This document shows positions 1-8,348 of a stretch of DNA of 14,073 nt, in pieces. The notes under the pieces were generated by a model, which saw only the letters and a list, made by a program, of their open reading frames with translations, did not search any database and was not told the DNA's origin. Within the stretch, counting starts at the first letter, position 1. The number at the start of each line of letters is the position of its first letter. This DNA is from Irpex lacteus (taxonomy: Eukaryota > Basidiomycota > Agaricomycetes > Polyporales > Irpicaceae): contig MQVO02000223.1 in NCBI GenBank assembly GCA_001986395.2, positions 1 through 14,073 on the forward strand, given 5' to 3'. The position numbers and the translations under genes are program-made.

Positions 1-2044
1 ATATCTTTGAATAAACAGTCTGAAGAGGAAGTACAACCATACAAACCATTACCAAACGTTTCTAAGTTCAAAATCAAATGGCTATCTAATTATCATCCAA
101 TTTTCTTAGCCAAAGGAATCTTGAAAAAGAGAGAAATCTCCTCAATTCGAAATCGAAATTCACACTAATAAAAACATTAATAGATATATTAATCAAAAAG
201 AAACAAGAAAATCCTCAAGTATTCTGGATCATAGCAAAATACTTTTAAATAGTTATACATTTCAGGTAGCTTGTTTTCATCATGTGTTTAGAAATTGGCA
301 TAGAACATTACATTTTAAGAAGGTACTAAGAATCCTGAAAGAAACCGCACAATTAGCTAAAGATTTGACAAATGGAAAATTACAGCCAATTGACTTCAAA
401 AGATTGTACATCCTTAAAGATGTAAACAATCTAGAGAAAGGTTTTAGACCATTAGGAGTACCAGCCCCTCACTGGAGAGTATTGTTACACGGATTAAACC
501 TAATAATGATAATCTACTTTGGTCCATACCAAAGTCCAAACCAACATGGATTCTGGCCCGGAAGAGGAACAGACACAGCATGGAAACAAATCCATTCTGA
601 GGTACTAGTATCCAACAATATTTATGAATTTGACTTAAAATCATTCTTTGATACCATAAATCTAACCTATTTAAATCAGATATTAGAATCGATAGGATTA
701 CCTGAAGAATTATTGAAAATGATTGATGTAATGAGTAGAAGTCTGCCGAAAGTGAACAGTCAGATTGCTCCCCCAGGAGTAAGCTTTCCAACTTGGTTAA
801 ATAATCAAGAACACTACGAAGATGTAATCCATTTACTACACAAATCAAAGATTAGAATTATCTAATCCTTTACTTTATATTCTAGGGAAACTATTCTATC
901 ATTTGCAATTGATCTTTGAACCCCGTTTAGCTAATTTTGAATTCCTAAGAGGAGTACCACAAGGATCTCCTCTATCTCCGTTGTTATCCAGCATAGCTTT
1001 ACATGCCACTCTATTGAAATGCCCCACTTTTAGTACAATATGCCGATGATGGTATCTTGTACGATGTGGAAAATCCAGAAGAAATTCTAAGTTTTCCCGC
1101 AAGTTCAGGTATTAAATTGAATGCATTAAAAAGTCAATGGATCAAAAGAAATGGAGAATGGCTAACAAGTCTAAAATTTTTAGGAAAAAGATTTATACCC
1201 AGAAACCTTTTAACAGGTGAACAGTTAAATCTACAAATGGCACAAGATGGGATTTTAGAAACAGCGACAAGAACACCCAAAGTATTTGTCTTTGAGGATT
1301 ACGCTCTAATCCAAGAAGCAGTAATCTATGATATGAAGCAATCAACAACTTCAATTCATCAACCAGAATTAACACCTGATTTTCAGGAATGGTTCAACAG
1401 CAAATATTTAGGATTCGTAAGCAGCAGAATATATAATGGAACAATTGACATAAGCCAAATAGAACAAGATTTTGAATACAGCTTTAAAAAGGGAACTTGG
1501 TCTCAATATGAGTCAGAGAAACCGGGACAAAGTTGAATTAACAGTCTTTAATAGTACAAGTATAGCAATATCAGCCCTATTAAGCTATCACGGAAATGTT
1601 CAAGTATGGAAACACTTTGTAAACTCTAATAGAGAAAAATACATTAACCCATTGAGAAAAGGACCTTGGATGACACCTTATTCCAGAGGATATCATACTC
1701 AAGCAAGTCCAATACCAATGACTCCGATCTCAATCTGGCTATTAAGTTGGAAAGGTCAACTTCTACTAACAATTCTAAGCATCATAATAGTAACGATAAT
1801 TTGAATAATGATAGTATTAGTAACAGGAGAATCAGATTCAATTCTAAGTTATTTAATGGAAAGTAGAGGATATATAAACGATTCTATTCAGGATCCTCAT
1901 TATATCTCAAATCAATTAATATTAGAAGGATATAATTCAACACCAGTGTTAGGATTAACTATCCCAGAAATATTAATTCTACAAAGTACTTTATTAGCCA
2001 TGAATAATCTGGATATTATAGTCGATTTTGTAATTAATTTATAA
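1..2044 (+). pseudogene. Group II intron-type reverse transcriptase, frameshifted, 5' end outside window
   Basis: An intron-encoded reverse transcriptase split over all three frames. Frame 1 (about 1-150) gives an N-terminal segment. Frame 2 (about 150-865) carries FRPLGVP (RT motif 2), then HGFWPGRGTD and the catalytic YEFDLKSFFDTI. Frame 3 (about 846-1030) carries FLRGVPQGSPLSPLLS. Frame 1 (1031-1536) carries the catalytic box QYADDGILYD and SLKFLGKRFIPR at the end of the RT/thumb region. The C-terminal part continues in frame 2 (from about 1505), then frames 1 and 2 to the TAA at 2044. At least four frame changes are needed, so it is either a pseudogene or a sequence with indel errors; all core RT motifs survive. 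The GTG at 284 is not the real start, because the frame is open upstream. Such proteins normally sit in domain IV of a group II intron and drive splicing and retrohoming. No HNH endonuclease motif was seen. Confidence 0.8.
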
Positions 2045-2099
2045 ACATCGATATAATTTACTTAGGTCTAATGTAACAATCTGTTTAAGACGTATTGAT

Positions 2100-2720
2100 T
2101 AGTCGTTATCATAATCTAATTTTACACAAAGGTATTATTTAAATCGCCTTGCTCCGATTTAAGTAAAGATTACCCAGGTACTTGTTAAATAAGTCCTTGT
2201 TTTTAACATGTAGATCCCTCTAGACCCTCCTTTACTCGGGCTTGTCCTTCAGGAAGGAGATCAGTACTATTGGAACTATCTACATTAGAGGCATTGCAAG
2301 TACAAGCCAACTGGGAGTGAGTTTTTTAAACCACCTCTTAATTGATGTAGTGCTCTGGCATCCGGTTATCATGGAAGATTAAGAAAAAAAAACTAAATAA
2401 GACATAATTGTAATTCACAATTTTATTTACCTTGGACAGGGAATCTCCGGTGAAAGCCCGTTGTAACATTACAAAAGCAGTGCGGCCCTCTCTTCGGAGT
2501 GTGGTGTCGGCGAGTACCTTCCCGTCCTACAACAGTAAGTTCAATTTCGAAAAAAAATTGAAGGAATCTATGGCAACTGTGGAGTTTGAGTTAACTCCCT
2601 TAATCTACGCAAGTAGAGGGACAAAGAAAATCACCTCGGACGAGTCAAGGTAACTCGTAGCTCTAAACAAGAATTGCCGTGTTCATAATAACCGCGAGGG
2701 CCTGGACGAAAGTTTCGGAA
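2100..2720 (+). ncRNA. Group II intron domain I-like RNA segment
   Basis: This stretch has little coding character but many features of group II domain I. Around 2443-2470 is CTCCGGTGAAAGCC, followed by ACAAAAGCAGTGCGGCC (about 2470) and GGCGAGTACCTTC (about 2510). GGAATCTATGGCAACTG lies at 2563-2580, and CTCTAAACAAGAATTGCC near 2661 resembles the CCTAAACAAGAATGCC stretch of bacterial group IIA introns. The part 2150-2340 folds into hairpins (for example TTAAATCG...CGATTTAA at 2151-2163) but was not matched to a particular subdomain. I could not find domain V, domain VI or a convincing GUGYG 5' end. It lies after the RT, not before it. The segment ends against a half copy of the 48-bp hairpin at 2723. 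A frame of 73 codons here is chance. Confidence 0.5.
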
Positions 2721-2722
2721 AA

Positions 2723-2752
2723 ATTATTTATAATTCCTAGTTTTTTTTTGGG
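2723..2752 (+). repeat. Half copy of the 48-bp hairpin
   Basis: Only the right half (ATTATTTATAATTCCTAG, a T-run, GGG) is present. It directly follows the group II domain I-like RNA, as if the element marks a break. Confidence 0.7.
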
Positions 2753-2967
2753 AATCATCATGTTTAGGTATAAAAAACTAACTAGATAAATTAACACTTT
2801 ATCTCTTACAAAGTCTTTATAAAATAATATTAGACAGTATACACTCTTTTAATAATCTTTTCTTAATTTTAAAGAATCTATATTGTATTCAAGAGCAACA
2901 ATTACTATCTTGCTTATCTCCGTTTTTATAGTCTATGATAATTTATCTCTTTTATTTTTAGCCAAAT

Positions 2968-3014
2968 CCCCAAAAAAACTAGTTAGAATTATTTCTAATT
3001 CCTAGTTTTTTGGG
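2968..3014 (+). repeat. 48-bp palindromic hairpin, copy A
   Basis: CCCC, an A-run, CTAGTTAGAATT, a short centre, AATTCCTAG, a T-run, GGG. The arms are nearly complementary over the whole length. Orientation here is defined as +. Confidence 0.9.
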
Positions 3015-3091
3015 TATAGGAATATTCGGAGGGTTATTCCATACTACAGCTACTACAAACTCTTTTTATATTTTTATATTTTTAATAAGTT

Positions 3092-3138
3092 CCCCAAAAA
3101 AACTAGTTAGAATTATTTCTAATTCCTAGTTTTTTGGG
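3092..3138 (+). repeat. 48-bp palindromic hairpin, copy B
   Basis: Identical to the copy at 2968 from CCCC to GGG, while the flanking sequences differ. Confidence 0.9.
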
Positions 3139-3629
3139 TGTTATACTATTATTAACTTAATTTTATCCTAGAAAAGTTTTATTATAAGAATATAGCAGCC
3201 CGAATAAATTTATATTTACTAAATTAATCTATTACGGAACTCTGTGACTAAATAAAATGGGAGAACAATTTAAGATTATAGAATACTCTTTAATCATTTT
3301 ATTTATTGTTTTATTTATTTTATTTAATTTTCCTTTTTAGGTGAAAAGTACTTACTCTACTTTCTTTAATTTTATTATTTTCCTGATCTATATAAATATT
3401 ATAGATATTCTAAGGAACTCCTCATCAGTAGTAGCTTTAACTATCAGTACCTTAGAGACCCTCCCCCATAAAACTAATTATTCTAAACCAAACAGCTTGT
3501 ACTCCAACTGTTTCAACTGTAGTAGTAATTTAATTTAGTAAAGTAGTAAATCTATTTTATCTAAGTATTAAGATTTAGATATATTATTTAATTATTTTTC
3601 TTTAAGTACAAAGGGGGTATAAATAAATT

Positions 3630-5330
3630 TATTATCCAGCTACACTTTCCAGTACAGCTACCTTGCTATGACTTTTGAGATGTTACCCAAGTTAATTCAC
3701 TTTATAGACAAAATTATTAACTAGGTGTTTTAAATATAAATTTACTAAAAAATATTAAAACTAAAACCTAAGAAAAAATAATAAATACTCATCAGTTTCC
3801 TTGAACCCAAGCTCCTTCCCAGCGACAGACGGTTAGTTCATCCCGAATTAACACTTCACCGTTGCGTAATTTTCAACGATTACTCGAAATTCCTTCTTCA
3901 TGCCACCGAGTTACAGGTGACAATCTGACATATTCATATATATGACTATATTTGATGATTAGCTCCTCCTAATTCTCAAATTACTATACCTTATTCTTCT
4001 TAATAAAAAAAAGAATAAGAAAAAGCAACAAATTAACCTGATCTATAAATATAGATAAATTAATTTCGAGAGGGTATTGCATCATTTTGTTTAGTCTTTG
4101 TGGCACGTCTATAGCCCAGTTCATGAGGGCCATAACGACTTGTCTTAGCCCCAAAATGGAATCCTATCGATACCATTTGTATGTTAAGTAAAAATTAACA
4201 TCAGGGATTTCGTCCGTTTAGTGGAGTTAACCTAACTTCTCAAGACACGGACTGACGACAGCCATGCAACACCTGTATTTACTCATCTTAATTTCTTGTC
4301 TATCCTTTGTTTTTATTTCTAAAAATCCCCAAAAAAACTAGTTAGAATTATTTCTAATTCCTAGTTTTTTGGGTTAGGTAGATAGATTTAGATTTTCATA
4401 TGCAAGAACTGGTAAGATTTTACGCGGATTATCGCATTAAATAACATGCTTCACTTCGTTTGCTTCGAGACCGACTAATTTTTTTGTTTTCAATTTTGCA
4501 ATCGTACTCACAAGGCGGAATGGTTAACGTGTTAACATTGACACTAATATTTTTTAGTGACTACCATTCATTGTTGACAGAAAGGAGTACCAGGGTATCT
4601 AATCCTGATTCTTGCCCTATCCTTCGTTCCTCAGCGTCAATCTTTATTGGAAAAATGCCTTCGCCTTTAGTATTCTATCGAGTTTACTGCAGATTTTAAC
4701 CTTTATTCTCGATTTTATTTTTTCCTATACTAGATTCTATCTTCTACTTTTCCTCTTTTTTATTTGCTATTTTAAAAAATTAGAATTTTAAAGTTGCCTA
4801 CTCACCCTTTACGCCTGTTTAAGATGACTAACGTTCGCGTTCCTGGCCTTACCGAGTCTTCTGGCACCAGATTTGGACAACACTTATAGTAAGGTAATAT
4901 CATTATTTTCCCTTACGTTATCACTTCTAAAGTGATTTCAGTTAGCTAGTTCACTCTTTCGAGCATTGACTAATATTCTTGACTGCTGGTAGATAACTCT
5001 ACTAGGGAGATTCCATTCCCAATGTGGCTAGAGGCTCTTTCAAGCATAGCTTTCGATCGTAGGCTTGGTAGGCCATTACCCATACCAACAACCTAATCAA
5101 AATAAATCGAATCCTAAAGCGGAAAATTTCCTTTATTAATAAAAATAGCTAATTATTTCTCTTAAATTAAAAAATTTAAGAAATATCTCCTATCTAAGAA
5201 GACTTTAGGGTATCTAAACTTATATTACTCACCTTTACACCTTTTCTTCTAATATTAATTTCGAAGAAAAAAGATTTGCATGTCTTAGACTACTGAATAA
5301 CGTTAAATCGGAACCAAAATTAAATTCTTT
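3630..5330 (-). rRNA. rns: Mitochondrial small-subunit ribosomal RNA
   Basis: The reverse complement follows bacterial 16S from end to end. The 5' domain contains the counterpart of the ACATGCAAGTC region (about 5275-5290). The V3/V4 area is at 4800-5090, with the counterpart of the reverse 518-530 region near 4850. GGATTAGATACCCTGGTA is read from about 4587-4604. The counterparts of GGTGCTGCATGG and GTCAGCTCGTG lie near 4245-4275. The region equivalent to E. coli 1200 is at 4080-4140, the decoding region is at 3810-3920, and the dimethyl-A stem region is near 3640-3700. The 3' end is set near 3630 by the counterpart of GTAACCGTAGGGGAACCTGCGG, and both ends are uncertain by about 20 nt. The gene appears continuous, with no group I or II intron seen. 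One 48-bp hairpin (4327-4373) interrupts the variable region equivalent to V6, where an extra stem should be tolerated. The 79-codon frame at 4460 is a shadow. Confidence 0.93.
4327..4373 (+). repeat. 48-bp palindromic hairpin inside rns
   Basis: A full copy in the rns region equivalent to V6, between conserved blocks matching about E. coli 970-985 and 1045-1060. It would form an extra stem in the rRNA, or be removed from it. Confidence 0.9.
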
Positions 5331-5412
5331 CGTTAAATTAAACAAATTATAATTAATTTGTTGTATTGTATATGCCTTAAGCAATATTTATTGTCTCTTT
5401 TATTTATATTTT

Positions 5413-5709
5413 TTATTTTTTGTTTTTAGATTTAAAAAATTCATTTAATTTATCATTTATCATTATATTTATTAAAGTATTTTTATTAAATTTATATACT
5501 GCACTTCTTCAATTATCTAATTCATTAATCTTTTGAATATTTAATAATCTATTTTCCATTAAAATCTTATTTTTTAATGTATTATTCTCATTTTCTAATA
5601 AATTTATTATCTTTATCTCATTTAATAATTTTAATTCTTTATTATTAATCTCTTTATTTAAGATTATATATAATCATATCTCTTTTCATTTTAAAAAATC
5701 TTTTTTCAT
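5413..5709 (-). CDS. Short rps3-like protein (98 aa, genetic code 4)
   Basis: With TGA read as Trp the reverse strand holds an uninterrupted ATG-to-TAA frame of 98 codons; under the standard code it is broken at codons 8, 12 and 67. The protein is Lys/Asn/Leu/Ile-rich, typical of fungal mitochondrial ribosomal protein S3 (Var1 family). Residues 66-78 read NWRSAVYKFNKNT, followed by INDKLNEFFKS. This recalls the block near the N-terminus of fungal mitochondrial Rps3 (N-W-x-S-x-V/I-Y-x-x-N-K-N, then DK...K-S). If so, the protein ends soon after this block and lacks the larger C-terminal part, so it would be a truncated rps3 or a short free-standing derivative. It lies about 80 bp upstream of rns on the same strand, so co-transcription is plausible. 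The family assignment is from memory of the motif and is not certain; the long frame with three TGA=Trp codons is directly visible. Confidence 0.5.
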
Positions 5710-5789
5710 TTAATTATATTTTTTATTTTCATAGTTCATATTTACTATTATTTTATTTTACTACCTTATTAATTAAATTTATACTGTAA

Positions 5790-5837
5790 CCCCAAAAAAA
5801 CTAGTTAGAATTAATTCTAATTCCTAGTTTTTTGGGG
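5790..5837 (+). repeat. 48-bp palindromic hairpin
   Basis: Full copy with CCCC and GGGG ends. The centre reads ATTAATT instead of ATTATTT, so the inner palindrome is slightly better. Confidence 0.9.
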
Positions 5838-5943
5838 ACTATATTTATTTTTTATTTTATTTATTTTATTTAACATTTGTCAGAGGATTATCATAATAGA
5901 ATAATTCTGATATTTCTTATTTTTTTATCATAGTCAAAATACA

Positions 5944-5991
5944 CCCCAAAAAAACTAGTTAGAATTAATTATAATTCCTAGTTTTTTGGGG
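5944..5991 (+). repeat. 48-bp palindromic hairpin
   Basis: Full copy with a centre variant (ATTAATTATAATT). It lies just downstream of the 3' end of the tRNA-Val-like remnant at 6008. Confidence 0.9.
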
Positions 5992-6007
5992 ATTCTGATA
6001 TTTGTTT

Positions 6008-6078
6008 AGGGTGTAGCTGATTCGAACAGCTGTAGCCACTGTGTAAAGTGGAGGCCTAACCACTAGCCTCACTCACTA
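6008..6078 (-). pseudogene. tRNA-Val(UAC)-like remnant
   Basis: The reverse strand has a perfect T arm (AGCTG, loop TTCGAAT, CAGCT), a D arm (AGGC, loop TAGTGGTTAG, GCCT) and an anticodon stem CCACT/AGTGG with TAC. The anticodon loop has six bases instead of seven. The 3' acceptor strand ACACCCT has no partner: the bases where AGGGTGT should lie read TAGTGAG, inside a short tandem of CTAGTGAGT-like units. A good tRNA-Val(UAC) exists at 11369, so this is probably a decayed or rearranged second copy. Confidence 0.6.
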
Positions 6079-6207
6079 GCCGAACTCACTAGGGAGTTAG
6101 TTATTTATTTATTCATTCTTTAAATAGATCCTAGATTGATTCAATTATAAACCCTCACAATCCTCACCTGCGGTATGATTTACTAAATTAATTATGTATA
6201 TTTTTCT
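6079..6207. other. Short spacer
   Basis: AT-rich, with no gene or clear RNA fold seen. Confidence 0.4.
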
Positions 6208-6346
6208 TAATAGATAATTAAAAATATTATTTATTTTATTAACTAGGGGGGGAGGTTCTCTACTGATTTTGTAAACCAAACTACTGTAACTATTCCAGTA
6301 CTGTTTACTGTGACTTACGTTATGTCTGTTTACTAGTTTCTGCTAT
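6208..6346 (+). repeat. 139-bp direct repeat, copy 1
   Basis: Matches 7301-7439 without a visible difference. It contains a run of seven G followed by AGGTTCTCTACTGATTTTG. The + strand has a short frame (FSTDFVNQTTVTIPVLFTV) with no known relative. The first 31 bases also occur at 6601-6631. Confidence 0.93.
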
Positions 6347-6429
6347 TCTTAATAATTTAGTAGCATAAGTTTATGTAACTAAGCTGTAATGATAATGTCT
6401 TTAGAGTTTATGTCAGGATAACTGAAATA

Positions 6430-6472
6430 GCATTGGTGGTGAAATGGTAGACACGATTGTTTTAAGTGAGAT
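6430..6472 (+). pseudogene. 5' half of a tRNA-Leu(UAA)-like gene
   Basis: GCATTGG, TG, a D arm (GTG, loop AAATGGTAGA, CAC) and an anticodon arm with TTTAAGT (anticodon TAA). The GGTAGACAC in the D region is typical of tRNA-Leu. The anticodon stem is weak and neither a T arm nor a matching CCAATGC acceptor strand follows, so only the 5' half is present. A split or intron-bearing gene cannot be excluded, but no partner half was found. Confidence 0.45.
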
Positions 6473-6600
6473 TATCTTATTTTATTAAAGATTATAGTAA
6501 ATATTTTATATAATATATACGGAGACACTGGACTATCCTTTAATGTTTGAGATAAATTTATCAGTATATTCTCTAGTATTTTAACTTTCTTGACTCTCCT

Positions 6601-6631
6601 TAATTAAAAATATTATTTATTTTATTAACTA
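6601..6631 (+). repeat. 31-bp partial copy of the 139-bp repeat
   Basis: Matches positions 6215-6245 of copy 1 (TAATTAAAAATATTATTTAT onward, through TTAACTA), then diverges just before the G-run. Confidence 0.8.
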
Positions 6632-6712
6632 TTTATGTTTATTTGTAGGTACCATATTGGTACAAAGCATATCCTAGATTAAATAATAAAGTGATGTATT
6701 TTTATATTATTT

Positions 6713-6783
6713 GGAGGTTCAGTGTAATTGGATGCACACCTTTTTCATTGCTAGTAATGCGAGTTGTAATCTCGTGTCCTCTT
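6713..6783 (+). pseudogene. tRNA-like gene of unclear identity
   Basis: Acceptor GGAGGTT pairs with GTCCTCT (one mismatch, two wobbles). The D arm is GTG...CAC and the T arm is GCGAG, loop TTGTAAT, CTCGT. The region between them forms CATT-GCTAGT-AATG, a six-base loop, so no seven-base anticodon loop can be built and the identity stays open (GCT would mean Ser, but no long variable arm is present). It is probably decayed; an unusual functional tRNA is possible. Confidence 0.45.
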
Positions 6784-6787
6784 ATTA

Positions 6788-6847
6788 GTAACCAATACTG
6801 GAATTGGTAGACAGTGAAAACTTAATAATTTATTGATTAACACCGTA
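6788..6847 (+). pseudogene. Second 5' tRNA-Leu-like fragment
   Basis: D arm ACTG, loop GAATTGGTAGA, CAGT (perfect stem), then CTTAATA, which could be a UAA anticodon loop with a poor stem. There is no T arm; the piece runs into the 48-bp hairpin at 6848. Confidence 0.35.
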
Positions 6848-6895
6848 CCCAAAAAACTAGTTAGAATTATTTATAATTCCTAGTTTTTCGGGGGG
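6848..6895 (+). repeat. 48-bp palindromic hairpin, variant
   Basis: Full-length copy with a six-A run and an altered right end (TTTTTCGGGGGG), making it one of the more diverged copies. Confidence 0.85.
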
Positions 6896-6960
6896 ATCAT
6901 TTGAACTCTCGCAACCAAGCCAATGAGTTAGATTAAAGATCAGAGAGATTGGTAATAACT

Positions 6961-7010
6961 CTTTTGTTAATAAACAAAGGTGATAGAAAGTGATGGGGTT
7001 CCCTTCACTT
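6961..7010. repeat. Double hairpin
   Basis: First stem CTTTTGTT/AACAAAGG with loop AATA (6961-6980). Second stem AAGTGATGGG/CCCTTCACTT with loop GTT (6988-7010, one mismatch). Together they look like a double-hairpin element. Confidence 0.6.
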
Positions 7011-7070
7011 ACCAAAAGAAACAACAATAAAAATGGGTGTGCGAATAGAAATCATTAATTAAAAAAGATA

Positions 7071-7107
7071 GGTGGACATTGTCCGCCGTCTCCCCTTGTT
7101 AGGGGAG
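7071..7107. repeat. GC-rich double hairpin
   Basis: GGTGGAC-ATT-GTCCGCC (7071-7087) and CTCCCCT-TGTT-AGGGGAG (7090-7107) are separated by two bases. Both stems have 7 bp and stand out in an AT-rich background. The arrangement matches double-hairpin elements known from some fungal mitochondrial genomes. Confidence 0.7.
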
Positions 7108-7300
7108 GAGCTTGTTTAATAAAATAATAAATAATTTGAACACTCACTAAATAAAATAAAAAGTAAGAGATTCTCTAATACTTTAAAATCTCTTTAATTC
7201 ATTGGCTAATTATGAGTAGAGGTAAGCTAAAGAGGAGGGGATACTATGAGGAAACTAACCAAACTATTAATAATTTGAACTCTTAAATTTGGGGGGGAGG

Positions 7301-7439
7301 TAATAGATAATTAAAAATATTATTTATTTTATTAACTAGGGGGGGAGGTTCTCTACTGATTTTGTAAACCAAACTACTGTAACTATTCCAGTACTGTTTA
7401 CTGTGACTTACGTTATGTCTGTTTACTAGTTTCTGCTAT
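7301..7439 (+). repeat. 139-bp direct repeat, copy 2
   Basis: Matches 6208-6346, offset 1093 bp. Its right edge coincides with the end of the reverse-strand frame at 7436, whose stop codon comes from the repeat. Confidence 0.93.
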
Positions 7440-7735
7440 AAAACTGCTAATGTAGCTAATCCTCCTATTACTCTTAAAATTCTAGTTAAAAGATGGTTGT
7501 AGTAGTAATCAACTACTATGGGTAAAGATGGTATAATATTTAGCTGTTTTACAGCTAACTTAATATCATTGAACCAAGTATGATTAGCTAAATAAGCTAA
7601 GAATCTATGAAAAAGATTTAACATTTTTTTTAAAGTTATAATTTTATTATTTTTTAATAATATAGTAGGCCAAACCGCTGTAATGCTGGCAGAATAATCA
7701 TAATAATTATTATTATATTTATGGCATCTGTCCTA
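7436..7735 (-). pseudogene. Truncated hypothetical protein, possibly plasmid-derived
   Basis: The reverse-strand frame is open from about 7735. A Met-start version (62 aa) begins at 7624, but the in-frame stretch upstream (YYDYSASITAVWPTILLKN) also looks coding. The protein ends ...TRILRVIGGLATLAVL, a Gly/Ala/Val-rich hydrophobic stretch, and stops exactly where the 139-bp repeat begins, so the natural C-terminus is probably lost. The style (polar N-terminus, then a small-residue hydrophobic segment) recalls membrane-type ORFs of fungal mitochondrial plasmids. It could be the missing N-terminal part of the gene remnant at 10798, which starts with GLSPTAKIGVMSAGAVIGVV. That link is inference; no firm family was recognised. 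Confidence 0.35.
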
Positions 7736-7767
7736 TATTTATTATACAAACCTCATACTAAGTAGTA

Positions 7768-7808
7768 CCCAAAAAAACTAGGAATTATAAATAATTAGTT
7801 TTTTTGGG
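7768..7808 (-). repeat. 48-bp hairpin, opposite orientation, shortened
   Basis: CCC, an A-run, CTAGGAATT ... AATTAGTT, a T-run, GGG. The CTAGGAATT arm comes first, so it is inverted relative to copies 2968-6895, and about seven bases are missing from the right arm. It lies 7 bp beyond the stop codon of the endonuclease gene. Confidence 0.85.
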
Positions 7809-7814
7809 AGATTC

Positions 7815-8303
7815 TTAAAATTTCAAAAATATCTCTTTTTCTATTTTACCTTTACCTTGAAGGGTATAAGCAAGCTGAACCATTTCTATTAGTGAATCTT
7901 TTTCTTTCTGTCCACCTTGTGAAGATTGTATTACAATTTGTTTAAACACTGAATATTCTTCTTTTTTACAACTAAATGGTTGAACATAAGTATCTAAAAA
8001 GGGAATTACATGTTTAATTATTTGTTTATAACCTTTCAAAGTGTACACAAATATGTCTGGAGATCCAGATTTTTCTACTACAGATCCACAATTAAATAAT
8101 TCTTTAAATGAATATAATAATTCTAAACCATTTTTATGTTGACTAACATTAAATACTGGTTGAATGTTTACTCCATATTTAAAGTCTTTACCTATAGAAA
8201 TAGATACAGAATTTGAACCTTCTCCTTCTGCAAAACCACCTAAAAAATAAAGGTAATTTGTATTTTGAATATCTTTTTTTATAATATTTACATTATGTTT
8301 CAT
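7815..8303 (-). CDS. LAGLIDADG homing endonuclease (single motif, 162 aa)
   Basis: Homing endonucleases of this family cut an intronless or element-free allele so that their own element is copied in. Residues 20-30 read FLGGFAEGEGS, a LAGLIDADG helix with the catalytic acid expected at Glu28. Further along, QPVFNVSQHKNGLELLYSF is the usual strand-helix following the motif, and HVIPFLDTYVQPFSCKKEEY is the conserved HE C-terminal segment. One motif and 162 residues match homodimeric enzymes of the I-CreI size class. The frame is intact from ATG at 8303 to a TAA, in a region where most other genes are broken, so it may be recently acquired or active. No group I intron core was recognised around it. 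It is read opposite to the rnl-like fragment at 8560. The 48-bp hairpin at 7768 immediately follows the stop. Confidence 0.85.
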   Translation of the reverse strand: MKHNVNIIKKDIQNTNYLYFLGGFAEGEGSNSVSISIGKDFKYGVNIQPVFNVSQHKNGLELLYSFKELFNCGSVVEKSGSPDIFVYTLKGYKQIIKHVIPFLDTYVQPFSCKKEEYSVFKQIVIQSSQGGQKEKDSLIEMVQLAYTLQGKGKIEKEIFLKF

Positions 8304-8348
8304 ATTTTTAATAAATTCACAGCATATTCACAACAGCAAGAAGTGATC

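Larger units (their letters stand above)
2753..3629. other. AT-rich spacer between group II RNA and the rns 3' end
   Basis: No supported gene. It contains two full hairpin copies (2968-3014 and 3092-3138). A 65-codon frame beginning with GTG at 3341 has no recognisable motif. The reverse strand near 3440-3520 contains a G-run followed by GGTCTCTAAGGTACTGAT, loosely like the start of the 139-bp repeat at 6208 and 7301, but too diverged to call. Confidence 0.5.
6896..7300. other. Gene-free stretch with hairpin clusters
   Basis: No coding frame was recognised. It holds two pairs of adjacent hairpins (6961-7010 and 7071-7107). TTTGAACTCT-like words recur (6902, 7274 and again 10544), but no complete tRNA could be folded around them. 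Confidence 0.5.

Noticed and set aside
444..848. 134-codon reverse-strand reading frame
   Set aside because: It lies opposite the RT core motifs and has no recognisable protein features.
899..1375. Two reverse-strand frames of 60-67 codons
   Set aside because: Antisense shadows of the RT segments carrying PQGSP and YADD.
2432..2653. 73-codon + strand frame
   Set aside because: It overlaps conserved group II domain I RNA motifs, which explain the sequence better.
3341..3538. 65-codon + strand frame with a hydrophobic start
   Set aside because: GTG start, no motif, AT-rich spacer composition; not supportable as a gene.
4460..4699. 79-codon + strand frame
   Set aside because: Antisense of rns, including the GGATTAGATACCC region.
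6896..6955. Circularly permuted tRNA (ATTTGAA-CTCTC before a GAGAG)
   Set aside because: CTCTC/GAGAG and a T-loop-like word are present, but no acceptor or anticodon arm could be completed.
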